A stretch of DNA of 64,000 bases from Diadophis punctatus similis (GCA_023053685.1 JALIGW010000003.1:51232496-51296495); one strand, 5' to 3'; numbered from the stretch's first letter, positions 38,600 to 52,316 are shown. A program made the numbers and translations. Notes: generated by a model not told the origin, from the letters alone.

Positions 38600-41500
38600 A
38601 AACTAGAGGGCGGGAATTAGCCCTTAAAGAACCTGTCACCTCTCTTAAAACAAAAGAGAGATGCAAAATAGTCCCTCCGTTCTCTGGAAGAGCAAAAAAA
38701 AAAGGAGGGGGAAGTGGAATCGGAAAGCTGCATCGACGGAAACTAAGGATAAAATTTAGAAATGGCGCTTACAGTCGCCGGGGAAAGGTTGCCAGATTAA
38801 CATCTTGGGTTTCTGATCAAATATATGACTGCAAAATGAAGACCAGGATTATGGGGCAATAAAGACTTCAATAAAGGAGAATATTTGTAGCTCAGGGTTG
38901 AAATGAGGGGTCCTTGGTGCTCTCTCAGCTTGCTCGTTTTCTTGCAGGCGTTTTATTACCCTAACTATAGGTAACATCACCAATGCTAATCTAATAAAGA
39001 CTTCGTTTTCCGTCTCTTTGCTCCACTCTAGAGACCGTTTGGAATTTTGCTCTCCAGAAATTGTAAGTCTACTTGTTTTTCCATCTAGGAGCCCTGTTTA
39101 ATGCTGAAAAACAAATGCCCTCTTCGGGATGTGAAGAACAGACTTTGTAGACAAATCTTTGTGGTACAAATCTAAATTCTACATATCCAAGATCGCTGCT
39201 GATTAGATTCTGCAGGTTGCAAAAACTTTAACATAATCAAGAACATGTATTTAATTAAACTTAGAATATAACATGTTACGTGGACATAGTGGATTCAAGC
39301 ATCACCCTAAGCTGTAATATAGTTTGTTTGATTTTAACTCTGTATATTCCAGAAACTCAGCTATTGTGGTTGGCAAACAACAGCAGTAGTTTGAATTAAC
39401 TGCTGTGACTTAATTGTGGTTTATTCAAGTATGCATGGTTAAAGAATCATGGTTTAATACATGTGAACCTGATCCCAATTAATGGTGTTCACATGATACA
39501 TTTAGCCATGATTAGTTTGTGTACTCAGAACATCTGGCTAGATTTATGCAATACATTGAATTATAAACTATTTATATTGGCTGGATTATACTACAATATG
39601 GCTAAATCCCACCAGGCTAGGCTAAAATAAGTTTGGCAAGTCAATGAATTCAATGACTCATATGAACCCAGGCCTGGATAACCTTGAGCCATTCACTATT
39701 TCTAGCCTAACTAGCTGAGGCTAGTTTTTAAAACCAGAATACAATTGTATTGGATACATATTAGAATCATTGTGTAATAATTAGGCTAGATATATAACTT
39801 AAAAAAGCATGATATTGAATGTGCAACTGATGTGCAACTATTTCCAGATAAGCATTTCTAGTGGAATCTCAATTGCTCATTCACTCATACTTTACAGGGC
39901 CCTTATGATGGTATTTATTTGTAATCCACTATATTTCCAGAGTTCTATTTTTATCTGATTCACTCAGCAGAAAAGGCATGATTTTCCGGAAGCACAGAAT
40001 ACCATCCCCATCCCAATGTATCTTAGCATTGTGCTTATAATTATGGGTTTGCTATAAGGAATAAAAGTATTTTTAAAACCACATAAAACTTTCAATAAAA
40101 TAAAGCAGTAAGTATAATTTTATTACCATTATAAATACTGTTACTAGGAATTTTTTCAATGTGTGACATGCAGTATTCCTTAGAATTATATCTACATATA
40201 TTTGTGTTTTTTTATGTGTACCGGCAAAAGTTCCTTCTGAGAGTTACTACCATTTTAACTATTTTGAAATTCACTAATTTTTAAAAAAATATAGCCACAA
40301 TATTTTAATACAATCTAAATAATTAACTTTTAAAAGTAATAAAACTAGTGACAGATCCAAAAGATTAAATGTGTTTGAGCAGTGGTGTGGATTCAACTGG
40401 CCAATACATTGTTACTCATTTCAAAATACACTTTCTGAAAAACTCAGAAAACTAGCATAAGGATTGTGGTAAGACTGAAATACCGGTAGGTGTTTTGTTG
40501 CAAAAGTGCAGTAACTCCTAGCTAAGTGAAAATCCATATAAATTTTGCTTATAAGAAGAAAACAACTACATACTAGCATTTAGTCCATGGAAGCTGGGTA
40601 GTTCAGAAATGTGAATAATAAATTGAAAGACATCAGAAGGGAAGGAAAGATGCCATGAGATTAGAATTGTAGCCCTATTTAAAAAATTAATAGTCATAAT
40701 CATCAACCCAGTTTTGCTACTTGGAAATATCTCCTATTGGCTACATATTTCTTTGTATGGTTGTTTCCATGTATATCTCATTCCCCCCCCCCTTTTTTTT
40801 GCAGATGGAAGCAGAATTAAAAAAAAAGTGATTCAGTTATTGTGCAATTTGAGGTGTAGTACCTGAAGCTTGCCAAATTATTTGCCAACTAAATAAGAAA
40901 ATCCCACAAATACCACTATCCTTCCCTATCAATAATTACCATTTACTGCCCTGTCATTAATTCAATGATTAGCTGCCCAAAGTAATTGTCTTAGTGGCAT
41001 AGATTACTTATTGTATACTTATTAGCATAAAATACTTAACTATGATTAATTTAACTATGGTTTATTCAATTGAACCAACTTTTTCAGTTCACACCATACA
41101 ATGAGTTGCAGACAAACTTTGTGGTCTGTATTTGGACAACACAGTTGACTAGTTTGGGGCCCAGGCAATTAAACCTGATTGCATCACCCACTTTACTGAG
41201 TCAACGGTATCCCCAGCATGTTGTTTGAACCCCAAAATGCAGGCATTGAGTACAGGGTTGTTAATTCCTTTGGGATTCACACATTGTTGGGAGTAGAAGA
41301 GAATGTTAGATTAGCCCTCCCTTCTGACCTCTGTCATAGAGATGAGTTGTTCCACAAGAAAGGGGCTGTTTCAGCCACTCCATCCACTGTCATTTGGACA
41401 ATTTCGCCCCTGAATGTTGGGGTTATGTGTTGTGGGATAGAAGTTAGGCAGGGCAAGCCTGGCCTCTCTCTTAGTGACCCAATGAGCCTTCTTGAGGGCT

Positions 41501-43675
41501 TTAGGGAGTCATACAAACACAACCATTCTGCCTCAGGGTATGGATGATCCGCCCCCACCTTTTAATCACCATAGCAACCCTATTAAGTAGGTTAAGACTG
41601 TGGGACTAAAGCTAATTATGTGATGTATACCTCTTTGGCTTTACATTTCATGAGTTTTCAAATTTATTTTAAATTTAAACTTTAGACAAGGCAAGTCACC
41701 ATAGGAAATATATACATATTTCATTTGCTTGTCAATGTTATCTTAAGGTTAACATTAATTGTTTGGTACATTCAGTTGACTAGTTTAAATAACTTTGCCT
41801 AACCTGCTGGCCCATGATCAGGGCCTAATTGAGGAAACCCCAGGTCCCTCCCAACTTGGAGCAATTAGCTGTTATAAAAATTACAGCTGTAAAAACATCC
41901 CCTGGCTATCGGGCAGCTTGCTTCCCCCATGGTCACATGACTGCATGTTGGGCACCTGGCAACAGGTCACCTTTATGACCAGTTATGGCATTTTGCAGTC
42001 ATGTGACTGTGATTCACAATAGGGTTTTTTTGCCAGTTTCCAGCATTTTTCTGGCAAAAAACTCCCATTTGAATGGATTCGTACTTATAACTGCTGCCTT
42101 CACTTAACTGTCGCATTCACTTAACATCTATTGCAAAATGGGTCATAAAATCATTTCACTGGGCACCTTGACTTACAACTGTAATGATTTACCACTGGAT
42201 TTCTGGTCCCAATTGCGATTGTAAGTTAACAGCTACCTGAAAAATAAGAATTTTTAAGAATAAGAAAAATGAGAATAAGAATACTTTTTTGCCTCCTGGT
42301 CAGATGACATTTTTGTTTGTAAAGGTATAAATCAAGCCATTGGAGATGAATGGAAAATAGTTTTTGTTTGTTTGTAAGGTCTCACCACAGTTTACTATGG
42401 GCATGATTTAGAATTTTAATATGCATTTCTAAGTTCATCTATTGAAAAAAAAAACTATAGATTATTGTTTCCTTTAACTGTAACTATCTCAAGGGTAACA
42501 GAGAATAGAAGAATTCCAGGCTGGTTTTTAGTAGGTGAGTAAGTTTGTAGTTATGTCACTTCTGCATTTTTTCCAACTGGTTCTTGTATCACTGAAGCAC
42601 AAGACCAACACAAATTACTATAGCAACAGTACAGTGGAACTGAGATAAAGAGAAGTGGTTCCTGTTGTAAGGGAAAGTTTTTAAAGCCACAGCAATTCCT
42701 AAATAATTAATCTTTACAAAATTTGCAAGTGAAATACTGCCAAAGTGATACATACCTGTATGAAAAATAAAGCATTCTAGGTATAATAATAGATTTTTTA
42801 AAAACCTAAGAATTAAAATAATGTGTGCTATAGGGACTGTCTGAAACAGATGTTCACTAGATTCAGAGTGGTATGTTACACCCATTCCATTCCTAGAAGA
42901 TAGTCCCACAGAAGATACTCCTTGTTCCAATTAAACCTTTTAATATGTTATTTCCAAACCACTTTTGACTCTTTTATGGTATCTGGATGTCTAAATCAAG
43001 ACTGATCATGATTTATTAAATAAATCACAGAGGATAGGTTCATAAAGCATTCAAAGCCAGCCCTCCACATTAAGATTTAATATAATGTATGAACCTAGCC
43101 GTTCTATTTTCATAATGATTTTGTATGCTATTTTATAAGTTAGCTTACTTAACCATAATCATTAGTCTGGGTTCAAACATGCAAATCTACAAACTAGGTA
43201 AGCCAAAAAGAAGCATGGTTTCAGACTGTGATGGTGTCTGTAATTTACCTGCTGTTTGCAAAAATGTTCAGGTTTGGAAACATTTTGGTGATGGCACCAA
43301 TACTGGAATTCCTTTCCCTAAGGAGCATTGTTTAAGAAAAATGTAATAATTTGCTTTTATATTTTAGCTTCCCTTCACATAGAGTCTGGTTTTAATTTGT
43401 TGTTTTGATGATTTAATATTGATGCAGTGTATTTATATGGTTGTTTTATCTAGAATAAAAATGTACAGTATTGTATTTCTACTGTATTGTATACTAATAG
43501 TGGAAATGATATCTTTTTTTTACTTGACTTATTTATATTTGTGATAAACCAATGCAAGCCACCTTTCTGGGAAAGTGAGACATAGAATGAATCAAATAAA
43601 TTCTAAGTATAGCCACATGTGGCTTAAATTATCTTGACTGATCCAGGTCAGTAAGTTAGTCCATTGGGACATATT
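38600..43675. other. Region upstream of PLK3, no gene seen
   Basis: AT-rich DNA with scattered TGGTTTATT cores (39411, 41051, 43003). A possible decayed mariner MITE at about 41868-42238 ends in agctacctga. An open frame at 41218-41547 has no recognisable features. No BEST4 or RPS8 exon was recognised. Confidence 0.45.
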
Positions 43676-44526
43676 CAGTGGTTGGGATTCAGCTGGTTCG
43701 GGCGAACCGGTAGTTAAATTGCTGGCTAGCCCCGCCCCTTCCTGTCCCGCCCCTTCCAGGAGTCCCCATACGCTCCATTTTGGCTCCCAGATAAGTGCAG
43801 GGAGGCCTCCTAGGCCCAAAATGTGGTGTGGGGGGTGGGGGGCGCGCGGCCCCCCCCCGTTTTCACTTCCCAGGAGGATTCATGGAGGCTTCCTAGGCCC
43901 GTTTTTGCTCCCAGGAGGCTTCATGGAGGCCTTCCTAGGCCCGTTTTTGCTCCCAGGAGGCTTCATGGAGGCTTCCTAGGCCCGTTTTCGCTTCCCAGGA
44001 GGCTTCAGGGAGGCTTCCTAGGCCCGTTTTTGCTCCCAGGTGGCTTCATGGAGGCTTCCTAGGCCCGTTTTCGATTCCCAGGAGGCTTTATGGAGGCTTC
44101 CTAGGCCCGCTTTCACTTCCAGGAGGCTTCATGGAGGCTTTCTAGGCCCATTTTCGCTTCCCAGGAGGCTCCAGGGAGGCCTCCTAGGTCCATTTTCGCT
44201 TCCCAGGAGGCTTCAGGGAGGCCTCCTAGGACCAAAATGAAGTGGGGGGGCGCGTCCCTCCCACGGCCCGTTTTTGCTCCCAGAGGGGTGCAGAAGGCTG
44301 AGTGCTGCCTGTCACACCCCCTGGCCATGCCCACCCATTCCCTCCACACTCCTGGGGGAAGGATGTTGCAAAATCTCCATTCCCACCCCACTCTTGGGCC
44401 AGCCAGAGGCGGTATTTGCCAGTTCTCTGAACTACTTAAAATTTCTGCTACCGGTTCTCCGAACTATTCAAAATTTCTGCTACCGGTTCTCCAGAACCTA
44501 TCAGAACCTGCTGGATTTCACCCCTG
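43676..44526. mobile_element. hAT-like element carrying a minisatellite
   Basis: Left end cagtggttgggattcagctgg and right end gctggatttcacccctg are imperfect inverted repeats, with accggt and ggttctccgaact motifs inside as in the cagtggtggg family. Flanks gacatatt and gaccagtg match poorly, so the ends are tentative. The interior is expanded by the tandem array below. Confidence 0.6.
43870..44245 (+). repeat. Minisatellite, nine units of 41-43 bp
   Basis: The unit is roughly caggaggcttcatggaggct then tcctaggcccgttttcgctt. The catggagg (or cagggagg) mark recurs at 43881, 43922, 43964, 44007, 44048, 44089, 44130, 44172 and 44214. Because units are near 42 bases, repetitive open frames arise on both strands; these are not genes. 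Confidence 0.92.
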
Positions 44527-45099
44527 GACCAGTGGCTCCAGTTTATCAATACATGTTTTTCTTTCATCCACCAGTTCTGAAAACTACTTTTGCATATTTA
44601 CAGTGTTATTTAATTTGAGCAGGGAAGAATCTAGTTGTGGAAGATACTAACAGCTACATCATGTGAGATCGCCTCCCTGCTTTCAACTAAGGAATTAACA
44701 TAATAATAAAAAGCTTGCATGTCTCACATCATAAGGTGTTAATGATGAAACCATACTCACATGTTAGTTTCTCTTTATATACATATATGGATTCATGCAT
44801 CACACTTTGTCACTGTTAAATAAGCATGATAGCCTAGATTTGCACAAAACGCTAAGCCAAATGAAACATATTGTGGCTTAATATTATGTATGAACCAGGT
44901 TTGGCTAGAGGGAAAAGCAAAGAATCTTTCAGAATGTAAAAGCTAGTCTTTCCCAATCTGATGCCCCCAAGAGGCATAGAACTATTGTCCTCTTCACTCT
45001 CAACCATAGTGACTGGGGATAATGGGATTTGCAGTCAGTACTGGTAAAACTAGAGCACACCAATTAGAGAATTTAGCTGCCAAAATTCTTTAATACTCT

Positions 45100-45345
45100 C
45101 CAGAACTCATCTGCAACTTTTTCCTAAAGCCACTCAGGAAGGATAGAAGTCTGATCTCTACAGGAAGATTGTTCTAGAAGACTGGCATTGCTTCCTGGCT
45201 CCAGCTCCTCTATTTCTTTAGGACGGGATACTAAGAGCAATTGCTTCCTAGATGATCAGGCTGATTCAGGTTGGGGCAGGCAGTAGGTATCCAGGGGACA
45301 AGTCATAAAGGACTTTATAGATCAAAGCCAGTCCTATAAATTATA
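45100..45345 (-). mobile_element. L2-like LINE fragment, decayed
   Basis: Resembles the 3' coding part of the copy at 48.7-49.1 kb (aaggactttatagatcaaagcc against agggctttaaaggtaacgacc). No frame remains. Confidence 0.5.
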
Positions 45346-46089
45346 AATAAATAAAAGGTAGTAGTATTGAGTATATTTGCTGTCTTGAGTTACATATAAA
45401 AAAGGCAGGATAAGCCCACAGACACATAGAATATGGAAATAAGACCTGGAAGCTTATTGATGGTCTGCACAAGTTTTGTTTAGTTAGCTGGATGACTGAG
45501 ATCCCAATAGCAGAGAATATTTTCTCCTTAAAATATTTCTATATCCTTTTACAGACTATTCCTATTGATAGCTACTGTAAGCAGGAAAGTCTAGTTTCTT
45601 CCAAAGAATTAATGGTATTGCAGCAGTGATAAGACACTGCCATCTACAGATAATTAAGAGAATTGTGCACTTTATTCTCAACATTTTTGACAATACCATC
45701 TAAAAATTTAGTTCAAGAAGGCTAGCAAAAGTCAGACTTCCGTGAGGTTTCCTCCTCACTAATCATACAATGACACACTGGGAAGACAGCAAGTTGCAGA
45801 AACCTAGCAGAGTTTAATGGCTTTTCCTGCCCTTGTGATATCTTGGGAATGGATAAAACAATTGCAGTCTCTGTTTTTAAGGCAAACAAAACCTGGGGTG
45901 GGGAGTGGGTTTATAGTTTTCTTTGATTATGGGCAGGGGAGGTTTAATTATTCCTTTAAGAGTGGTTTGATATGTGTGAGCTGGATTATATATAAAAAGC
46001 TGGCATGGAATAAATTTAATTTTAAAATAGGTAAATTTAATTTTAATATTAAAATAATACTAATACATTAATAATACAATACTAAGGGG

Positions 46090-46240
46090 CGTGCATAAGC
46101 GCACCACTGTGCCTACCATCCCTGTCTTACTGTCCTATTGTCCTCATTTATCCGTACTTCTTTGCTTATGTTATGTTCATACAAACACCTACTATCTTGT
46201 ACATGTTTGACCAACAAATAAATAAATAAAATAAATAATA
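46090..46240 (+). mobile_element. LINE 3' end with (AAAT)n tail
   Basis: ggcgtgcataagcgcaccac followed by cttgtacatgtttgaccaac and aataaataaataaaataaata. The same 3' end precedes the long (AAAT)n array at 53.4 kb. Confidence 0.6.
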
Positions 46241-47059
46241 TAAACTGGTCCTTTAATAATAATAATACTGGTTTGAATTGACTCCAGCCTTTTTTTTATT
46301 TGTTCAATTAATTTATCTGAGAGGTTCTTGACAGTTTATGTTCACACGTTTCTTATTCAGTCTATTTTGACCAGATGCAATTGCTATTTCTGAAGTCTCA
46401 CAATGATCAGAGGTTTTGGTTGAATTATAACAATAGGGTTACTAGAACAACAACATGCTTGATTTCTTTCCTCTGAGATACCTTCAGCATGCTTAATGAG
46501 TTGGTTGCAACCACTTTATTATTGGGGATGAAACACGAGAGTTAAAACATCAATTCTTTTGGTGTTGATTTTCATATTACTGCCACTTGGGGGGACTAAA
46601 ATCAAAAGAATTATATGATTCTGGATTAATCACATGTGTTAAAATAGCAAATATTCTTTGCAGCTATTTCTCCAAGATTTGGAATCAATATTTATGGATC
46701 TTTTTCAACCTGGGGCTCACTAAAAGAAATAGAAACCTATCACACTGGGATAGAGAAATCTATACTGATTTGCAGCAATGGATTGTTGTTGTGTTGCTTG
46801 ACAAAAATTTGACATACACAAATCCTCATAAATCCTGGACCTCTATCCACCAAGCTGAGAGTGCAAGGAAGGCAGCATGCACATGGACTGGGTCCTGGGA
46901 GGTTGTGAAGACACAGTTGTGGGTTAGTTTCCCTTTGTCCCTGTGCCTGTGTGATTTAGGTGGCATACACTGCTCCCAACCCCCACATTGTTATTATTCT
47001 CAGCAAAACATTAAAAAATATAGTATAGGTATACCTGGTTCAATAGTAATACGGTAACT

Positions 47060-47655
47060 CTGAGAGGGATCGTGGAGTCCTAGTGGACAATCACTTAAAT
47101 ATGAGCCAGCGGTGTGCTGCAGCTGCCAAAAAAGCCATCACAGTTCTAGGCTGCATTATCATACTGCATCCAGTTTTGGTTGCCACAATGTAAGAAAGAT
47201 GTTGAGACTCTAGAAAGAGTACAGAGAAGAGCAACAAAGATGACTAGGAGACTGGAAGCTAAAACATATAAAGAGTAGTTGCTAGAATTGGGTATGTCTA
47301 GTTTAATGAAAAGAAAGACTAGGGATGACATGATAGCAATGTTCCAATATCTCAGGGGTTACCACAAAGAAGAGGGAGTCAAACTATTCTCCAAAGCACC
47401 TGAAGGCAGGACAAGAAGCAATGGATGGAAACTAATCAAGGAGAGAAGCAACCTAGAACTAAGGATAAATTTCTTGACAGTAAAAACAATCAGTGGAACA
47501 ACTTGCCTCCAGAAGTTGCAAATGCTCCAACACTGGAAGTTTTTAAGAGGAGATTGGACAACCATTTGTCTGAATTTGAAATGGTATAGGGTTTCCTGCC
47601 TGAACAGGAAGTTGGACTAGAAGTCCCTTCCAACTCTGTTATTCTGTTCTGTTCT
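47060..47655 (+). mobile_element. CR1 LINE 3' fragment
   Basis: Plus-strand coding traces include [19 protein letters not shown] sequence, then SLMKRKTRDDMIAMFQYLRG and EGRTRSNGWKLIKERSNLEL, the C-terminal RT and tail of CR1. It ends ccaactctgttattctgttctg. Frameshifts are present. Confidence 0.88.
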
Positions 47656-47726
47656 ATCTTTGTTATATATTGCTTAATCATTTATTTAATTAACCTTAAA
47701 CAGCTGGGTTTGCATAAAAGAACCAA

Positions 47727-47850
47727 TTTGGTTTAGTGGTTTAGGCACCAGGCTAGAAACCAGGACACGGTGAATTCTAATGCTGTGTTAGACATAAAAG
47801 CTGGCTTGGGTGACTTTGGGCCAGTCACTCTTTCTCAACCCACAATACAA
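47727..47850 (+). mobile_element. Sauria-type SINE, tRNA-related head
   Basis: tttggtttagtggtttaggcaccaggctag with B-box-like gtgaattctaatgc, then gggtgactttgggccagtcac. The BovB-like tail is missing, so the copy is truncated. Confidence 0.7.
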
Positions 47851-48137
47851 TTCCTGTCACAACTAATGAATCAACACTCAGTTGACCTGAAAAATAAAGG
47901 ACCTGCACTTGAGGAAAACACTAGAAAAAAATCAATATATTACAATCCACAACAACTGCATCCATGCAAAATATTGAACAAAAGCCGCACTATGACAGTT
48001 TAGCATAGTCTGTAACCTCAGCCTTTTGGGTGATTCTAAGATAAAAGTTAATTCTACACTTCCATTTTTCTTTGCTCTGTTTTTTCCTACTGAGATTTTA
48101 GTCAGATTGTGAGATTATAATCCTCTGTGATCAAAAG

Positions 48138-48141
48138 ATTG

Positions 48142-48175
<34 letters not shown>
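48138..48175 (+). repeat. (GAT)n microsatellite
   Basis: About eleven gatgat triplets, uninterrupted. Confidence 0.95.
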
Positions 48176-48176
<1 letters not shown>

Positions 48177-48394
48177 ACATTCTTCCATATGGCTTATAAG
48201 AGGCATTTCTTCTAACTTAGGAATGGGTAAATATGTGTCTTTGTATAATGTTTGAAGCATCCTGACAAAGACAATATTCAGGCCCTTCTTTTGGAAATGC
48301 CTCTGCTTCTACTTGTAGGACTTCTGATCCTAGACTGTGGTCAATCTGCCTCATGGAGAGAAGTGTAGTTTCTTCCTGGTCCACTTGTACACTA

Positions 48395-49928
48395 CAGGTA
48401 GTCTTCGACTTACGACCACAAATTGAGCCCAAAGTTTCTGTTGCTAAGTGAAACATTTGTTGAGTGAATTTTGCCCCATTTTATGACCTTTCTTGCCACA
48501 GTTTAATTTAATTTAATTTAATTTAATAGACGTTCTTATAGGCCGCCCAATCCCGTGGGACTCAGGGCGGCGTACAACAGAATAAGAAGCGTACAATAAA
48601 AACAATTATCATAATTTAAAATTAAAGGCATAGTTAAAACAATTATAAAAACAACATTCAAGGGGGGAATCTGATCTTCCTATTCACCCCGCCTGCCGGA
48701 AGAGCCAAGTTTTTATGGCTTTACGGAAGGCCAGCAGGGTGGGGATAGTCCGGATCTCTGGTGGGAGTTGGTTCCAGAGGGACGGGGCTCCCACAGAGAA
48801 GGCCCTCCCCCGTGGCCCCGCCAACCGACATTGTTTGGCCGATGGGACCCGGAGGAGGCCCTCTCTATGGGACCTAACCGGTCGTAGGGAGGTATGTGGT
48901 AGGATGCGGTCCCGAAGGTAACCTGGCCCTGAGCCATGTAGGGCTTTAAAGGTAACGACCAACACCTTAAATTGCGACCGGAGACTAATTGGCAGCCAAT
49001 GCAGCTGGCGAAGAATAGGTGTTACGTGGGTGTATCTCGGTACACCCACTACAGCTCGCGCAGCTGCATTCTGTACCAGTTGGAGTCTCCGGATGCTCTT
49101 TGAGGGTAGCCCCATGTAGAGCGCGTTACAGTAGTCTAGCCGTGAGGTGACAAGGGCATGAGTGACTGTGAGCAAAGCCTCCCTCTCCAAGTAAGGTCGC
49201 AATTGGTGCACAAGACGAATCTGTGCAAAGGTCCCCCTAGCCACAGCTGAAGGATGTTGCTCCAATTTTAGCTGTGGATCTAGGAGGACACCCAAATTGC
49301 GGACCTGTTCCGAGGGAGTCAATTTTTCTCCCCCGAGAACCAAGGAGGGACAGTCGACATAATCCTTGGGAGGCAAAATCCAGAGCCACTCAGTCTTGTC
49401 TGGGTTGAGCCTGAGTCTGTTCACTCCCATCCAGACCCTCACATCGTCCAGGCAGCGGCACATTACATCAACTGCTTCACTGAACTGACACGGGGTGGAG
49501 ATGTACAACTGGGTATCGTCAGCATACTGCTGATACCTCACCCCATGTCGTCGGATGATCTCACCCAGCGGTTTCATGTAAATGTTAAACAGGATGGGCG
49601 AGAGGACCGAACCCTGTGGCACCCCGCAAACCAGGGGCCTAGGGGCCGACCTCTGCCCTCCTGTCAACACCGACTGTTGTTAAGTGTTTACTGTAGTTGC
49701 TAAGTGAATCTGGTTTCCACATTGACTTTGCTTGTCAGAAGGTTGCAAAAAGCTGATCACATGACCCCAAGGCACTGCAGATGTCATAAATATCAGTCAG
49801 TTGCCCAGCATATTAATTTTGATCACGTGACCATGTACATGTGAAAAATGGTCATAAGTCACTTTTTTCAGGGCTGTCGTAACTTAGAAAGGTCACTAAG
49901 TGAACTGTTGTAAGTTGAGGGCTACCTG
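48395..49928. mobile_element. Mariner-type MITE split by an L2-like LINE
   Basis: Ends caggtagtcttcgacttacg and gttgagggctacctg are flanked by TA. The two halves (48395-48503 and 49676-49928) align with the uninterrupted copy at 56161-56543. No transposase is encoded. Confidence 0.85.
48504..49675 (-). pseudogene. L2/CR1-clade LINE, 5'-truncated, RT frame still open
   Basis: A 328-codon open frame (49670-48684) covers the reverse-transcriptase core and C terminus: [15 protein letters not shown], the catalytic YADD ([12 protein letters not shown]), [34 protein letters not shown] and [14 protein letters not shown]. Everything upstream (endonuclease and N-terminal RT) is missing, so it cannot move on its own. 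The 3'UTR ends in four taaat units (48503-48526). The lack of stops suggests recent insertion. It is not a host gene. Confidence 0.9.
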
Positions 49929-49930
49929 TA

Positions 49931-52285
49931 TATGTCAGAGAGAGGAGACTATTTTGATTGATGTTGCCCCAGGACTTTAGATGGTGCTGCAAGTTAAACT
50001 GTGGTTTCTGTAAACCAATCATTCTAGGATGCAGATGCCAACTTCCCCAGGTTCAGAAGTTGAAGGGAATTATTTGCCTGTTATTTCACTATTGTTCTAT
50101 TTTAGCTTTTATATTGAACCTGCCTTCTATGGTTCCTGCTCCTGTTCCTATCCATGATGTACCATATATCAGCATGCTAAAGTAGTAATTTTTGGTCCTG
50201 CTGTTTCAGATATGTGACCCCCTTTTCCAGTCAACACTAGAGGCAGCACTTTTTGGCAGGGCAAGTATGGCAACATTATGTGAATGGGGATTAAACTCCC
50301 TGCAGTGGCTCCTTGCCATTTTTTCCCAAGGAAATTGAGATTATTCCGCTTTTCCCCTGCCCTATAATTTAGTGCTGTGTTTCCAGTTCTGACAGATATG
50401 TTATTTAGTTCTTCCTCTGCCTTTCATTTCTGGTATTTTTGGGAGGAGAGAGGGGACACAGCACAGCCTGGCACTATCTCCTTCACTGAAATGAAACAGT
50501 TCTGACTAAACTCACTCCCCATTTTCACTATTTTTCTCATGCCTTCCCTTTACCTGTGCCAGGAATATTTCAGGGAGGGCCATGGAGCCCCTAGCTAGCT
50601 GAAGAGATTTAATCATTAAACAGGCATTTTCTACTAGCATGTCTGCAACTCAGTGTTTGGCAGAGTACCCAGTGATCCCCAAATAATGCTTTTTCCATTG
50701 TTTGAAGATCTGCCTTAAACACTCGTCAGACTTGCCAAATATTCAGGTTCTTGACTGAGGAATCCATCTTCTGTGTTTGAATTCTGTTTCCCATATACTG
50801 TACAGTATTGCAGTTAAGGTGGGAACGATCTATGTATAAAACACTTTTTATTTCTATTCTTGGCATAGGGTGTGTTATATTTGCTATGTTGATAATGGTG
50901 CTGGTTTACCAATTGCTAACAGGAGCTACCCATAAAGAAAGCATTATTTATTACGAAGTTTTGGCCATGCAATCTAGATTTTAACTTGAAAGATCATTCG
51001 CCTATTTTTTTTTCCTTTCTCTTTGTTAAGCCTGGCCAGTAATCAGACTATAGCAAAGAGCCAGGTTATCTGTGAAGCTGATAAATAAGATTGAATATTG
51101 CTGGCTATTCTTTATTGCTTGTATCTATCATCAAATAATCCAAGTTTTCATTCCAGTTTTAGTTTGTAAATCCATCTAAGCCAGAGGTCATCCCACAGTT
51201 TCTAGTCAAGAATTTCACAAGTTAATTATTACTTAAAGAAATACTTTTTGTGCATATTTTCTCTATCAAAAGTAAGTTAAAACTAGTTTGTGGCTGCCTG
51301 ATACAAACCAATTCTTAATCTGTATGGCAGTGGACTGTTAAACTAATTCTGGGTCCCGAAATTTGGAAATACATTACTCAACGTTGCAGTTAGTAATATG
51401 TGTTATAATCACGATTGCATAAATACAATCTCATTTTACAGAAAATGAGTTCAGATAGACAGATGATTCCTGTCTCAGTTCAATTAGCTGCATTTTGAAT
51501 CTAGTGCACCCAAATTTCCATCTGCTTATCAAACGTACTCACATCTTTGATTCCCTTCTGAATTGCTTGTCCACAAGATTCAGAGACCTGCTTATTCCTA
51601 AGCACTTTGCTCATTCCAACATGAACCCAAAAAGAAGATTCATTGTTCAACTTCCTGCTTCTTTTTGCCTTCTCTCATACAGTAGCCCCAGTGTTGCAAT
51701 AAGGCAGGGAAAGCCAACCTTTTTACAGCTGCAGGTTGCCTTTCATTTCATTTTATTGGCTTGTTAAGAACTTTTAAGGACAGGAGATGGCATTCTGATG
51801 TTATCAAAGGAGTGGAACTTGCACTGAAATATGGAATACATAGTTCATTGTAAGAAAACCAACCATCTGCAAGCAACTTCTTTGTGGGCGAGAGGCTAAG
51901 GTCAGAATTCAAATCTTAGTATGCTTCCCAGGAAGGACTTTTTCGTAAACTAGCTGTGCAATCTTCGCATCTATTTACTTCTAAATGGTTCTTCTCCACA
52001 CATCGCTGTGAAGTCTGGTGATGCTTGATAATCATACATCAGGGTTGACCCTCCAACAAAACTCCAATTTGTTGCTAAATTCCTGACAACCCTCACCATT
52101 GGTAATATGGGACAGAGCTCCAGAGAATTCTCATTTTCCTGTTACTGCTATATAGTCTGGGATTACATAATACAATAAGGCTGAATTAAAAGATAGGGCT
52201 TAACGTGTTGCGTGAATCCAGCCACTGTAACATATAAAATTTGCTCTATGACTTATTAATTTTGATTTATTAAACAATTCATGGT
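49931..52285. other. No gene seen
   Basis: AT-rich DNA. A possible degraded SINE (gaattcaaatcttagtatgc) is at about 51890-52010. Open frames such as 51495-51767 show no recognisable motif. Confidence 0.4.
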
Positions 52286-52286
52286 T

Positions 52287-52316
52287 AAGCTAACAACAAC
52301 AACAACAACAACAACA
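52287..52316 (+). repeat. (AAC)n microsatellite
   Basis: About eight aac units immediately beside the 3' end of an inverted CR1 fragment. Confidence 0.9.

Noticed and set aside
41218..41547. 109-codon plus-strand frame
   Set aside because: No recognisable domain. The region looks like a decayed LINE 3' segment, but I could not assign it.
43870..44245. CRISPR-like array of repeats
   Set aside because: Head-to-tail units without unique spacers in a vertebrate genome; it is a minisatellite.
43719..44391. Repetitive open frames of 66-92 codons
   Set aside because: They are the translated 42-bp minisatellite.
46587..47057. 156-codon frame in AT-rich DNA
   Set aside because: No family motif or splice pattern, and no neighbouring coding exon. 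Chance frame or an old unrecognised repeat.
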